Below are positions 31,984 through 40,602 of a DNA stretch of 64,000 bases, piece after piece (the first letter of the stretch is position 1; the number at the start of each line of letters is the position of its first letter). The notes under the pieces were generated by a model that worked only from the letters and a program-made list of their open reading frames with translations, searched no databases and was not told where the DNA came from. A program made the position numbers and the translations under genes. Source of the DNA: Kaistella antarctica (lineage in GTDB: Bacteria > Bacteroidota > Bacteroidia > Flavobacteriales > Weeksellaceae); NCBI RefSeq assembly GCF_900109615.1, contig NZ_FOIX01000002.1, positions 434,001 through 498,000 on the forward strand. Direction: 5' to 3'.

Positions 31984-33024
31984 TTATTCCAAATTTTGAT
32001 AATAAAACAATGAACTTCTAATATTTTCTACGCTCACGGAACAATCAAATTTACAATTTCCAATACTGGTTAGTAAGGAGAAGTTGATATTTCCAAACGA
32101 ATTTTTTTTATCATTTTTCATTAAATTAATAATGTCATCAGTCGGAAACTGTCTGATGTCAAGGTTTGGATAAAATTGTTGGATATTAGAAATGATGACA
32201 TCTGCAATCTCCTCCGATGTAAGATTATTCAGATAAGAGATTCTGGTCTCACAAATCATGCCCATGGCAACCGCTTCTCCATGCATAATTGGATTTCCGT
32301 TTAAAAGAAATAAACTTTCAACCGCATGTCCAATCGTATGGCCGAAATTTAAAGTTTTCCGGACATTTTGTTCAGTGAAATCCTGTTCAACCACTTTTTG
32401 CTTAATATTCATCGATGTTTGGATGAGCGGAAAAATATTTTCAGCAGTTAATTCTTTGATGGCAATTAAATCAGCCCAATGCTTCTCATCAGCAATCAAG
32501 CCGTGTTTCAGCATTTCTGCAAAACCACTTCTCAGTTCTTCAAAGGGCAATGTATTTAGGAATTCAGGAAAAACAAAGATCTGTTTCGGTTGTGCGAAAG
32601 TTCCAATAATATTCTTTAAAAATTGATGATCGATCCCGGTTTTCCCACCAATGGATGCATCACACATTCCTAAAAGGGTCGTCGGAATATTAATGAAAGG
32701 AATACCTCTTTTATAAGTTGAGGCGATGAAGCCGCCCATATCGGTGATCACGCCGCCGCCTAAATTGATCAATAAAGCTTTACGGTCTATTGCAAATTCA
32801 GTCAATATTTCCCAAAGATGAGCTGCGGTTGCCAAAGTTTTTAATTCTTCCCCAGCTTCAATTTCAATGATTTCCAAGGGAATATCAGTTTCTAAATTCC
32901 CTAGTAGCCTGGGAAGGCAATGTTCATGGGTGTTTTCATCAACCAGAATTAATAGTTTCGTTGGTTTTAAAGTGGTTAAAAAATAGTTGAGTTGCGAAAA
33001 ATCTTGATCTAAAATTGAAATCAT
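31984..33024 (-). CDS. aroB: 3-dehydroquinate synthase
   Basis: 346 aa, NAD- and Zn-dependent. Second step of the shikimate pathway, DAHP to 3-dehydroquinate. Seen: INLGGGVITDMGGFIAS (NAD binding), YKRGIPFINIPTTLLGMCDASIGGKTG split over 32635-32720, the Zn-ligand motifs EMLKHGLIAD, NFGHTIGHAVE and HGEAVAMGM. Length is normal. It is divergent from the proline dehydrogenase gene; the minus-strand promoter TTG-N19-TAATTTTG lies at 33043-33072, 18 nt before the ATG. Confidence 0.94.
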   Translation of the reverse strand: MISILDQDFSQLNYFLTTLKPTKLLILVDENTHEHCLPRLLGNLETDIPLEIIEIEAGEELKTLATAAHLWEILTEFAIDRKALLINLGGGVITDMGGFIASTYKRGIPFINIPTTLLGMCDASIGGKTGIDHQFLKNIIGTFAQPKQIFVFPEFLNTLPFEELRSGFAEMLKHGLIADEKHWADLIAIKELTAENIFPLIQTSMNIKQKVVEQDFTEQNVRKTLNFGHTIGHAVESLFLLNGNPIMHGEAVAMGMICETRISYLNNLTSEEIADVIISNIQQFYPNLDIRQFPTDDIINLMKNDKKNSFGNINFSLLTSIGNCKFDCSVSVENIRSSLFYYQNLE

Positions 33025-33042
33025 TGGTACTGAAATTTATCA

Positions 33043-33072
33043 CAAAATTAAACTTTAATTTAGCTTTATCAA
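33043..33072 (-). promoter_or_regulatory. Promoter of aroB (TTG-N19-TAATTTTG)
   Basis: On the minus strand TTG (33072-33070), 19-nt spacer, TAATTTTG (33050-33043). A full match to the Bacteroidota consensus, and interleaved with the opposing putA-like promoter. Confidence 0.7.
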
Positions 33073-33095
33073 TTCAGAGAGTTATATTAAATTTG
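33065..33095 (+). promoter_or_regulatory. Promoter of the proline dehydrogenase gene (TTTA-N19-TAAATTTG)
   Basis: -7 element TAAATTTG at 33088-33095, 19 nt from the ATG; -33 is TTTA (one mismatch to TTTG) at exact 19-nt spacing. Its -33 overlaps that of aroB on the other strand. Confidence 0.65.
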
Positions 33096-33114
33096 TTGAA
33101 CTTTAAAATCGACC

Positions 33115-34284
33115 ATGAGTATTTTCAATAACACCCAAATTGCCTTTGCAGACAAGACAGATTCTCAATTGAAGAAAGCCTATTGGATGTTCAAAGCCAT
33201 TGAACAACCTTTGCTAACCAATGTAGGAATTTCAGCCTTAAACTTTACGGTTAAGAATAATTTTCCCTTCGTTACTGAAATTGTGAAGCAGACTTTGTTT
33301 GAACAATTTTGCGGCGGCGAGACACATGAAGAGAGTATGAAAGTTGTGAAGCAGATGTTTAAGCATCATGTGGGAAGTATTTTCGATTATGCGATTGAAG
33401 GTAAAGCGGAAGAGAAGGTTTTTGATGATACTTGCACCGAAATCAAGCAGAACATCAAATTTGCCGAAGGAAATCCAGCAATTCCATTTGTCGTTTTTAA
33501 ACCAACAGGTTTCGGTCGAATTGAAATTTATGAAGAAATTGGTAAAAAGGTAGAATTGACTACTTCTCAAAAAGAAGAGTGGGCGCGTGTTGTAAAAAGA
33601 TATGAAGAAGTATGTCAAATGGCTTTTGACCGGAATGTCGTGATCATGATTGATGCTGAAGAAAGTTGGATGCAAGATTCGACTGATAATTTGGTCAATG
33701 AGATGATGGCGAAATTTAACAAAGAAAAAGCCATCGTTTGGAATACCATTCAAATGTACAGAACTGGTCGATTGGAATATTTGGCACAAGATTTAGAAAG
33801 AGCCAAAGAAAAAAACTATTTTCTTGGTTATAAATTCGTACGTGGAGCGTACATGGAAAAAGAAAGAGCGCGCGCTGCAGCTATGAATTATCCCGATCCA
33901 ATTCAGCCAACCAAGCAAGCATCCGATAATAATTATAATGCCGCCATTGATTTTGTTTTGAATAATCTGGACAAAGTTTCTGGCTTTTTCGGAACGCACA
34001 ACGAGAAATCTACGGAATTAGTTATGGATAAGATGAAAGCAATGGGTTTGCCACATGATCACCGTCAAATTCATTTTGGTCAATTGTACGGAATGAGTGA
34101 TAATATCACTTATTATTTAGGTGCTGAAAAATATAATGTTTGTAAGTATCTACCTTACGGACCGGTGAAAGATGTAGTTCCTTATTTAACCAGAAGAGCT
34201 CAGGAAAACACTTCTGTAGCTGGACAAACTGGTCGAGAGTTAGGTTTGATTCAAAAGGAATTAGATAGAAGAAAAGGAAGATAA
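33115..34284 (+). CDS. Proline dehydrogenase
   Basis: 389 aa, monofunctional FAD-dependent PRODH barrel (like the N-terminal part of PutA). Oxidises proline to pyrroline-5-carboxylate. Seen: FEQFCGGET, FVVFKPTGFGR, VVIMIDAEESWMQ, NTIQMYRTGRLEYL, the FAD/substrate motif GYKFVRGAYMEKERARA, FGTHNEKS, FGQLYGMSDNITY and the terminal YLTRRAQENTSV with the paired Arg that binds the proline carboxylate. The P5C dehydrogenase partner is not in the window. The gene is monocistronic by its own promoter and the hairpin at 34334. Confidence 0.93.
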   Translation: MSIFNNTQIAFADKTDSQLKKAYWMFKAIEQPLLTNVGISALNFTVKNNFPFVTEIVKQTLFEQFCGGETHEESMKVVKQMFKHHVGSIFDYAIEGKAEEKVFDDTCTEIKQNIKFAEGNPAIPFVVFKPTGFGRIEIYEEIGKKVELTTSQKEEWARVVKRYEEVCQMAFDRNVVIMIDAEESWMQDSTDNLVNEMMAKFNKEKAIVWNTIQMYRTGRLEYLAQDLERAKEKNYFLGYKFVRGAYMEKERARAAAMNYPDPIQPTKQASDNNYNAAIDFVLNNLDKVSGFFGTHNEKSTELVMDKMKAMGLPHDHRQIHFGQLYGMSDNITYYLGAEKYNVCKYLPYGPVKDVVPYLTRRAQENTSVAGQTGRELGLIQKELDRRKGR

Positions 34285-34333
34285 TTTTAAACAGAATCTT
34301 TTGTTTAAATTCTACAATAATAAAAATCAATAG

Positions 34334-34356
34334 AAACGGGCTTTAGCCCGTTTTTT
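34334..34356 (+). terminator. Terminator of the proline dehydrogenase gene
   Basis: Perfect 9-bp stem AAACGGGCT (34334-34342) / AGCCCGTTT (34345-34353), loop TT, T6 run. The core GGGCTTTAGCCC belongs to a palindrome type repeated just downstream. Confidence 0.8.
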
Positions 34357-34372
34357 AATGGGAGCAAGCAAT

Positions 34373-34384
34373 TGGCTTTAGCCA
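34373..34384. repeat. Second GGCTTTAGCC palindrome
   Basis: TGGCT-TT-AGCCA, sharing the GGCTTTAGCC core with the terminator hairpin 39 bp upstream but without a T run. Looks like a dispersed intergenic palindrome. Confidence 0.4.
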
Positions 34385-34395
34385 GAATTTATTTC

Positions 34396-34403
34396 TAAAT
34401 TTG
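34396..34403 (+). promoter_or_regulatory. -7 element (TAAATTTG) for priA
   Basis: Exact TAnnTTTG. It limits the priA start to positions after about 34408 and supports the N-terminal extension discussed for that gene. Confidence 0.6.
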
Positions 34404-34517
34404 TAAATCATATTTCAGAGAATCATAAATCACCACATCATCACGCCAACATTCGCCCAAGTCATCCTTCCCTTAAATTTAAAAGGAACTTTCACCTACA
34501 AAGTTCCCGAGGAACTC

Positions 34518-36893
34518 TTGAATTCCATTCAGGTTGGAATGCGGGTTTTGGTTTCTTTTCGAGGTAAAAAAATATATACCGGAATCGTTTTCGAGATGCA
34601 CCATCAGCAACCCGAAACTTTTGTGCCGAAAGAAATCATCAATATTTTAGATGACGCTCCAATTTTGCCGAAAGAACAAATTGAGTTTTGGAATTGGCTG
34701 TCCGATTACTATATGGGTAATCTTGGTGAGATTTATCGCTTCTCATTTCCAGGTTCTTTGAAATTGGAAAGTGAAACTTATTTAAAGTTAAAACCCAACA
34801 TCCTTATCGATTTTGAGAATTTAGATGTCAACGAAATGTACTTGATTCAGGCCTTAGAAGTTCGACAGCTCATCAACATTACTGAAATTGAAGCTTTCAT
34901 TACGAAAAAAGATATTGTAAAAACGATTAAATCTCTGATCGATTTACAGTATATTGAAATTGACGAAAAGATCGCAGAAAAATACAAAGCCAAAGAAGTT
35001 GCCTATTTAAAAATCAATGAGGAGAAACTTCAAAACACGCATTTACCGGAAATTCTCTTATCACTAAAACGTTCGCCCAAACAACAGGAATTATTTCTTT
35101 TACTTCTGGAAAAACAGACCGAGCATCCTGAAAAACCGATTAAGAAATCGGAAGTTTTAGAAGAAGGGAATTTTGCCCACGCTCAATTGAAGTCTTTGGT
35201 AGAAAAGGATTTGGTGCAGGAATTTTATCTTCAGAAAGACCGACTGGAAAGTTATGAAGGCGAAACGGAAGAATTAGAAAAACTTAGTGACGTTCAACTT
35301 CAAGCAAAAACTGAAATTGATGAAGCTTTTGAAGAAGGTAAGAATGTGTTGCTACACGGCGTGACCTCGTCAGGCAAAACCCATCTTTATTTAGAGAAAA
35401 TTGATGAGACCGTGGCTGATGGAAAAAACGTTTTATTTCTACTCCCAGAGATTTCTTTAACCAAGCAAATCGTGCAGCGTTTAGAGAAAAACTACGGAAA
35501 ACAATTGGGTTTTTATCACCAAAAATTAACCGATTTCGAAAAGGTAGAAGTTTGGCGCAGAATTAAAAATAACGATATTAAAATTCTGATCGGAACACGG
35601 AACGCTTTGTTTTTACCGTATGAAAATTTAGGCTTAATCGTCGTTGACGAAGAACATGACTCTAGTTACAAACCACGAGAGATTTCTCCTTTTTTTAACG
35701 CTAAAGATGCGTCTCAGGTTTTAGCGAAATTTTATAAAGCCAATGTAATTCTTGGTTCAGCGACTCCGTCTGTAGAATCTTATTACGCAGCAAATAAAGA
35801 AAAACTTAAATATGTTTATTTAGCCGAACGTTTTGGGAATGTGAAAATTCCGGAGTTTGAACTCATTAATTTTAAAGAAGCGCAGGATACAAAGAAATTA
35901 GTGGGCAGTTTTTCTCTCCATTTAATTGATGAAATTAGAAAAGAACTCGATCAGAAAAAACAAACTATGATTCTGCATAACCGCCGTGGTTATGCGAATG
36001 TGGTCGAATGTGAAACTTGCGGTTACGTTAATTATTGTTCGAATTGTGACGTTGTAATGACTTATCATAAATACAATAATGAAATGAAATGCCATTATTG
36101 CGGACAAAAAGCAGCGAAACCAAAAACATGTCCCCAATGTCAGTCGGAAAATTTGAATGTTCGCGGCGTTGGTGTAGAACAAATTCACGAAGAAGTTTCT
36201 AAGATTTTCCCCGACTCTGAAGTCGATCGGATGGATGTAGATTCGATGCGCAGAAAATTCGCGTATGAGAAATTATACGAAAAGATTGAGGACGGCGAAA
36301 CTGATATCATTGTCGGTACTCAAATGATTTCTAAAGGTTTAGATTTCGATAATATTGAATTGGTCGCCATTCCAAAAGCGGACTCCTTATTATACGTACA
36401 GGATTTTCGAGCCGAAGAAAGAGCCTTTCAACTGATTACTCAAGTTTCCGGTAGAGCTGGCAGAATGTCTGGAAATGGAAAAGTTTTAATTCAAACTTAT
36501 AATCCGCAGCATTCTATTTTTCAGTTGCTGAAAGATCATGACACGCCCAAAATCTACGAACATCTGTTGACGGAAAGGAAGAAATTTCTTTATCCGCCTT
36601 TCGTTAAATTAATTATGATCGAATTAAAGCATCGGAGGGAAGATAAAGTAAATCGCGCCTCGCAATTTCTAGGATCGATTCTTAGAAAATATTTGCCAGA
36701 GGAATGCATACTCGGCCCGGAAAAATCTCCCATCGGAAAGCTCAATTTAATGTATCAGTATCAGCTTTTATTAAAGTTGCCGCGAGGTAAAAAATATGCT
36801 GATTACAAAAATTTGGTTTCTAAAAGTTTAGAAGAGTTTGATGAGATTACCGGTTACCTTTCCATTAAAAAGATGATTTTTGTTGATTTTTAA
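34518..36893 (+). CDS. priA: Primosomal protein N' (replication restart helicase); true start upstream
   Basis: Superfamily 2 helicase that reloads the replisome at stalled forks. Seen: N-terminal DNA-binding PriA fold, Walker A LLHGVTSSGKTHLYLEK, DEAH-type VVDEEHDSSYKP, LGSATPSVES, HNRRGYANV, eight Zn-binding Cys in CETCGYVNYCSNCD and CHYCGQKAAKPKTCPQC, and GTQMISKGLDFDNI. The first usable codon is TTG 34518, but the conserved family N-terminus FAQVILPLNLKGTFTYKVPEE is encoded in frame at 34452-34514, with no ATG, GTG or TTG between the promoter and it. The start is probably ATA 34425 or an ATC (34422, 34437, 34440), or a base is wrong. Confidence 0.92.
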   Translation: MNSIQVGMRVLVSFRGKKIYTGIVFEMHHQQPETFVPKEIINILDDAPILPKEQIEFWNWLSDYYMGNLGEIYRFSFPGSLKLESETYLKLKPNILIDFENLDVNEMYLIQALEVRQLINITEIEAFITKKDIVKTIKSLIDLQYIEIDEKIAEKYKAKEVAYLKINEEKLQNTHLPEILLSLKRSPKQQELFLLLLEKQTEHPEKPIKKSEVLEEGNFAHAQLKSLVEKDLVQEFYLQKDRLESYEGETEELEKLSDVQLQAKTEIDEAFEEGKNVLLHGVTSSGKTHLYLEKIDETVADGKNVLFLLPEISLTKQIVQRLEKNYGKQLGFYHQKLTDFEKVEVWRRIKNNDIKILIGTRNALFLPYENLGLIVVDEEHDSSYKPREISPFFNAKDASQVLAKFYKANVILGSATPSVESYYAANKEKLKYVYLAERFGNVKIPEFELINFKEAQDTKKLVGSFSLHLIDEIRKELDQKKQTMILHNRRGYANVVECETCGYVNYCSNCDVVMTYHKYNNEMKCHYCGQKAAKPKTCPQCQSENLNVRGVGVEQIHEEVSKIFPDSEVDRMDVDSMRRKFAYEKLYEKIEDGETDIIVGTQMISKGLDFDNIELVAIPKADSLLYVQDFRAEERAFQLITQVSGRAGRMSGNGKVLIQTYNPQHSIFQLLKDHDTPKIYEHLLTERKKFLYPPFVKLIMIELKHRREDKVNRASQFLGSILRKYLPEECILGPEKSPIGKLNLMYQYQLLLKLPRGKKYADYKNLVSKSLEEFDEITGYLSIKKMIFVDF

Positions 36894-36957
36894 CAAAGTT
36901 TAACAGTTCTTTCATGATTTTATAATTGTTAAATCACTGTCCTTCAACAATATTTTA

Positions 36958-36965
36958 TACTTTTG
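36958..36965 (+). promoter_or_regulatory. -7 element (TACTTTTG) upstream of the PBP4-like gene
   Basis: Exact TAnnTTTG, 77 nt before ATG 37043, giving a long leader. No -33 at normal spacing. Confidence 0.4.
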
Positions 36966-37042
36966 GATGTTTAAAAGATATGATTTGCAAAAGTCTGTAT
37001 TTTTAAGCAAGCTTATAATCGATAATCAAATAATAAATTTAA

Positions 37043-38494
37043 ATGATTAACATCAAAAAAATCCTAGTTTCTTCTGCAATTTCAGTATCCTCATTTGTCT
37101 TTGCGCAGGGAACTTTCACTTCTTCAAATTATCCTCAATCCTACGAAAGTCAAAATTCTGGTATATCAAGAGAGTCTGCTGAAAAACTTCTTAGCGCGAA
37201 AGAACTTGTTGATATCAAATTAAATTCCATGATGAATGATCCTGTTTTGCGAAATGCAAATTGGGGTTTTGTAGTTTATGATCCAAAAACAAAGAAAATT
37301 ATCAGCTCTTATAATGAGAATGCCTCATTAATCCCAGCTTCTACAACAAAGCTTTTAACTACAGAAACAGCGATGAATCTTTTAGGTGAAAACTTTAGAT
37401 GGATTACGCAATTAGAATATTCTGGCGCAATTGAAGATGGTGTTCTTAATGGAAATTTATACATTGTTGGAAGTGGAGATCCGTCTTTAGGAACTAATAA
37501 AGCAGGCGCCAATTCGTACCGTGGAATTATTTCTGATTTTATGTCAGCGATTTCTGACAAAGGAATTAAAAAAGTAAATGGCGATATCATTATTCAAACG
37601 GGCGTTTTTAAATTAAATAAATCACAGCTTTTACCAGAAAGTATTGTTTGGTTAGAAAACGGGAATTATTATTTACCTGTTGGAACGACTTATGAAATCA
37701 GTCCAAGTAATGAAAAGCTGATTGCGAAGAAAGCAAATCCCTTTTCTGAAAACAAAAATTACTATTACATCTCGCCTTACATTGGCCAAATGGTCTACGC
37801 CGATAAATTTGAAGGAGGCTTTTTAACCACAAAATTACCAGATGCACCAGCTTATTTAGCCAATAACTTAAGATTAACTATGATTAAAAGTGGTTTGCCG
37901 GTAGTTGGAAAAGTGATTACGAAAGTTACCGATCCGAGTCCTGAAAAAAGGGAAGTGATTACCAATTATCAATCGCCAACTCTAGCTGAAATTGTAATGT
38001 ACACGAATCAACATAGCGATAATGCCTTGGCAGAAGCGACTTTGAGAATGGTTGGTTTTCAAAAGCTGGGTAATCAAACTTTAGAAGCAGGTAGAATGGT
38101 CGTTAATAATCATTTAAAATCAGTCGGTTTTGATACTGATGGTTTAAATTACTATGATGGCAGCGGACTTTCGAGAAGTAATGTAGTTACGCCAATTTCT
38201 CAAGTGAAGTATTTAGCCAATCTGATGAACGAAAAATACTATAAATCATTCTATGAAAGTTTGCCGATTGGTGGACAAACAGGGACTTTAAAAAGAATGT
38301 TTAACGGTAGTGGAAACGGACAAGTATTTGCAAAAACAGGAACTTTAAATAAAGTGAAAACATTGGCAGGTTACATGAAAACGAACACAGGTAAAACCCT
38401 GGTTTTTTCACTCCTCATTAATAATTACGCTGGTTCTGTAGATCAAGTTAAAAGCAAAATGGAGCAGATCCTCGAGCCGACATTAAGTTTATAA
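37043..38494 (+). CDS. dacB: D-alanyl-D-alanine carboxypeptidase/endopeptidase (PBP4 family)
   Basis: 483 aa periplasmic serine peptidase (S13). Trims or cleaves peptidoglycan cross-links. A signal peptide (ILVSSAISVSSFVFAQG) is followed by the catalytic triads: SxxK is S100-T-T-K103 in IPASTTKLL, SxN is SDN in NQHSDNALAEA, and KTG is in FAKTGTLNKVKTLAG. YDGSGLSRSN is also typical of PBP4. The insert between SxxK and SxN gives the three-domain PBP4 size. The gene is isolated and ends in a strong terminator. Confidence 0.9.
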   Translation: MINIKKILVSSAISVSSFVFAQGTFTSSNYPQSYESQNSGISRESAEKLLSAKELVDIKLNSMMNDPVLRNANWGFVVYDPKTKKIISSYNENASLIPASTTKLLTTETAMNLLGENFRWITQLEYSGAIEDGVLNGNLYIVGSGDPSLGTNKAGANSYRGIISDFMSAISDKGIKKVNGDIIIQTGVFKLNKSQLLPESIVWLENGNYYLPVGTTYEISPSNEKLIAKKANPFSENKNYYYISPYIGQMVYADKFEGGFLTTKLPDAPAYLANNLRLTMIKSGLPVVGKVITKVTDPSPEKREVITNYQSPTLAEIVMYTNQHSDNALAEATLRMVGFQKLGNQTLEAGRMVVNNHLKSVGFDTDGLNYYDGSGLSRSNVVTPISQVKYLANLMNEKYYKSFYESLPIGGQTGTLKRMFNGSGNGQVFAKTGTLNKVKTLAGYMKTNTGKTLVFSLLINNYAGSVDQVKSKMEQILEPTLSL

Positions 38495-38518
38495 TTATTT
38501 CTTTAATAATATGATAAG

Positions 38519-38548
38519 CCTTTCAATAGATATTGAAAGGTTTTTTTT
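38519..38548 (+). terminator. Terminator of dacB
   Basis: Perfect 10-bp stem CCTTTCAATA (38519-38528) / TATTGAAAGG (38531-38540), loop GA, then T8. Confidence 0.85.
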
Positions 38549-38574
38549 ACCTTTATCGGTAAATAATTGAATCA

Positions 38575-40506
38575 ATGAAACAATTCTATGTACTTGCCTT
38601 AATGTTGTCTTTCGTGCAAATCTTTGGTCAAAACGAAGAGGCTGATAGAAAGAGCATTATTAAAAGTGAATCGCAGCAGTATGCGAAAATGCTGAATTAC
38701 AACGTGAATCCAAACACCTTGAATTACGATTTAAAATACCAAAGATTGGAAATGGATCTAGATCCAGCTGAGTATTTTGTGAATGGTACGGTTACAAGTC
38801 ATTTCGTTCCCAACCAAAATATCTCCAGCATCTATTTTGATTTTTCTAATGTTTTGACAGTTTCTGAGGTGAAATATCATGGAGCAAGTCTACCTTTTAC
38901 TCAGTTATCTACCAAGGAATTAAAAATTGATTTTCCGACGGCACTTGCTGCGGCCACGTTAGATTCTCTTTCAATTAAATACTCAGGTGCGCCCGACAGC
39001 TCTGGAAGTGCGGGTGATGCATTTTCAACTTCTACACAAGGTGGCACTCCGGTTTTATTCACCCTTTCTGAACCCTATGGCGCTCAGGAATGGTTTCCGA
39101 CGAAACAGAGCATGAATGATAAAATTGATAAAGTGGATATCAAGATTACAACGCCGTTCCAATATAATGTGGCTTCTAATGGAAAATTATTTTCTGAGAC
39201 CATCTTACCAGGAAATAAAAAATTGACTTTCTGGCAAACCAATTATCCAATTCCTGCATACTTAGTGGCTTTGGGAATTACCAATTACACAAAGTTTAAT
39301 GATGTGATGGGTACGCCACCATTTCCTTTCGTCAACTACGTTTATCCTTCCACGGCAGCTAATGCAACGACCATGGCGAATATTAACTGGACTAAGGATA
39401 TCATGAATGTTTTTGAAGAATACTTTGGACCTTATCCTTATCGAAACGAAAAATATGGGCACATGCAATTCGGTTGGGGCGGTGGAATGGAACACGCCAC
39501 CATGTCGTCAATGGGCGGTTTTAGCAAAGGTTTAATAGCCCACGAACTCGCTCACCAATGGTTTGGCGATAAAGTGACCACGGGCGCTTGGAATGATATC
39601 TGGCTTAATGAAGGTTTTGCAACCTACGGTGCGCATCTTGCCAATGAAAAACTACTAATGACCAACGCTCAATTTAAATCTTTTCTGGCTGATGAAATAA
39701 GTTACATAACCAATTCTACCAGCGGAAGCGTTTATGTCGCTGATGCTAATCTAGGAAATACCAATGCCGTTTTTAGCGGCAGATTATCTTATTCCAAGGG
39801 TGGTTTTGTCGTACGAATGATGAAATGGGTTTTGGGCGATGTGGCTTTTTATCAAGCTTTGAAAGAATATCATTCCCGTCCGAATCTTGCCTATAATTAC
39901 GTGAGAACCGATGATTTAAAAAATTCGTTGCTTCAATCCACAGGTAAAGATTTTACTGAATTTTTTAACGATTGGATTTATGGGCAGGGCTATCCGTCTT
40001 ATCAAATTAAATGGAACCAAACTGCAGATAAAGTTATTCGCTTTAAAGTCGGTCAAACTCAAAGTCATCCTTCAGTGAGTTTCTACGAAATGCCTTTGCC
40101 AATTAAAATTACCGGAACTGGCGGCCAAGTAGTTTATCTTGCCTTAGATCATACCTCTGATGGGCAAGGATTTGCTGAAGCGCTTACTTTTAATGTGGCT
40201 TCTGTACAGTTCAATTATGATAATCAAATGATTACCAAAGGTTCTACGGTAACGAAAGACACGGGAATTCTTGCCGTAAATGATACTGCTAAAAATGAAA
40301 TGAGAATCTATCCTAATCCTGTTAAAGACCAACTTTCTATCGAGGGAATATCCAAAGATGAGAAGTATGAAATTTATAGTGTTGATGGAAAAAGAGTAAA
40401 TAAGGGAACGATTTCTAATGGTAATACAATCAATGTAAACGCTCTTCCAAAGGGAGTTTATCTTTTAAAAATTGCAGATAAGAATTTGAAATTTATTAAA
40501 GAATAG
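38575..40506 (+). CDS. Secreted M1-family aminopeptidase with T9SS sorting domain
   Basis: 643 aa. Signal peptide (MKQFYVLALMLSFVQIFGQN), an N-terminal beta-sandwich (YDLKYQRLEMDLDP, NGTVTSHFVP), then the M1 catalytic domain with the exopeptidase-type GGMEHATM (GxMEN variant), zinc motif HELAHQWFGDKVT and the distant Glu in LNEGFATYG, and TGKDFTEFFNDWIYGQGYP. The last about 75 residues (MRIYPNPVKDQLSIEG ... GVYLLKIADK) are a type A T9SS C-terminal domain, so the enzyme is exported across the outer membrane or anchored to the surface. It supplies peptides or amino acids from extracellular protein. Confidence 0.9.
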   Translation: MKQFYVLALMLSFVQIFGQNEEADRKSIIKSESQQYAKMLNYNVNPNTLNYDLKYQRLEMDLDPAEYFVNGTVTSHFVPNQNISSIYFDFSNVLTVSEVKYHGASLPFTQLSTKELKIDFPTALAAATLDSLSIKYSGAPDSSGSAGDAFSTSTQGGTPVLFTLSEPYGAQEWFPTKQSMNDKIDKVDIKITTPFQYNVASNGKLFSETILPGNKKLTFWQTNYPIPAYLVALGITNYTKFNDVMGTPPFPFVNYVYPSTAANATTMANINWTKDIMNVFEEYFGPYPYRNEKYGHMQFGWGGGMEHATMSSMGGFSKGLIAHELAHQWFGDKVTTGAWNDIWLNEGFATYGAHLANEKLLMTNAQFKSFLADEISYITNSTSGSVYVADANLGNTNAVFSGRLSYSKGGFVVRMMKWVLGDVAFYQALKEYHSRPNLAYNYVRTDDLKNSLLQSTGKDFTEFFNDWIYGQGYPSYQIKWNQTADKVIRFKVGQTQSHPSVSFYEMPLPIKITGTGGQVVYLALDHTSDGQGFAEALTFNVASVQFNYDNQMITKGSTVTKDTGILAVNDTAKNEMRIYPNPVKDQLSIEGISKDEKYEIYSVDGKRVNKGTISNGNTINVNALPKGVYLLKIADKNLKFIKE

Positions 40507-40546
40507 TTGTTTAAGTTTAACCTTATGTTAACAATAACAACCTTAC

Positions 40547-40573
40547 AAAAGCACTCGAAAGAGGGCTTTTTTT
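40547..40573 (+). terminator. Terminator of the M1 peptidase gene
   Basis: Stem AAAGC-A-CTC / GAG-G-GCTTT with one internal mismatch, GAAA tetraloop, T7 run. Confidence 0.65.
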
Positions 40574-40602
40574 CGTAAATTAGCAACTCAAAATAATTAA
40601 AT

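Noticed and set aside
33238-33789. 183-aa minus-strand frame
   Set aside because: Antisense to the well-supported proline dehydrogenase gene with no independent signal.
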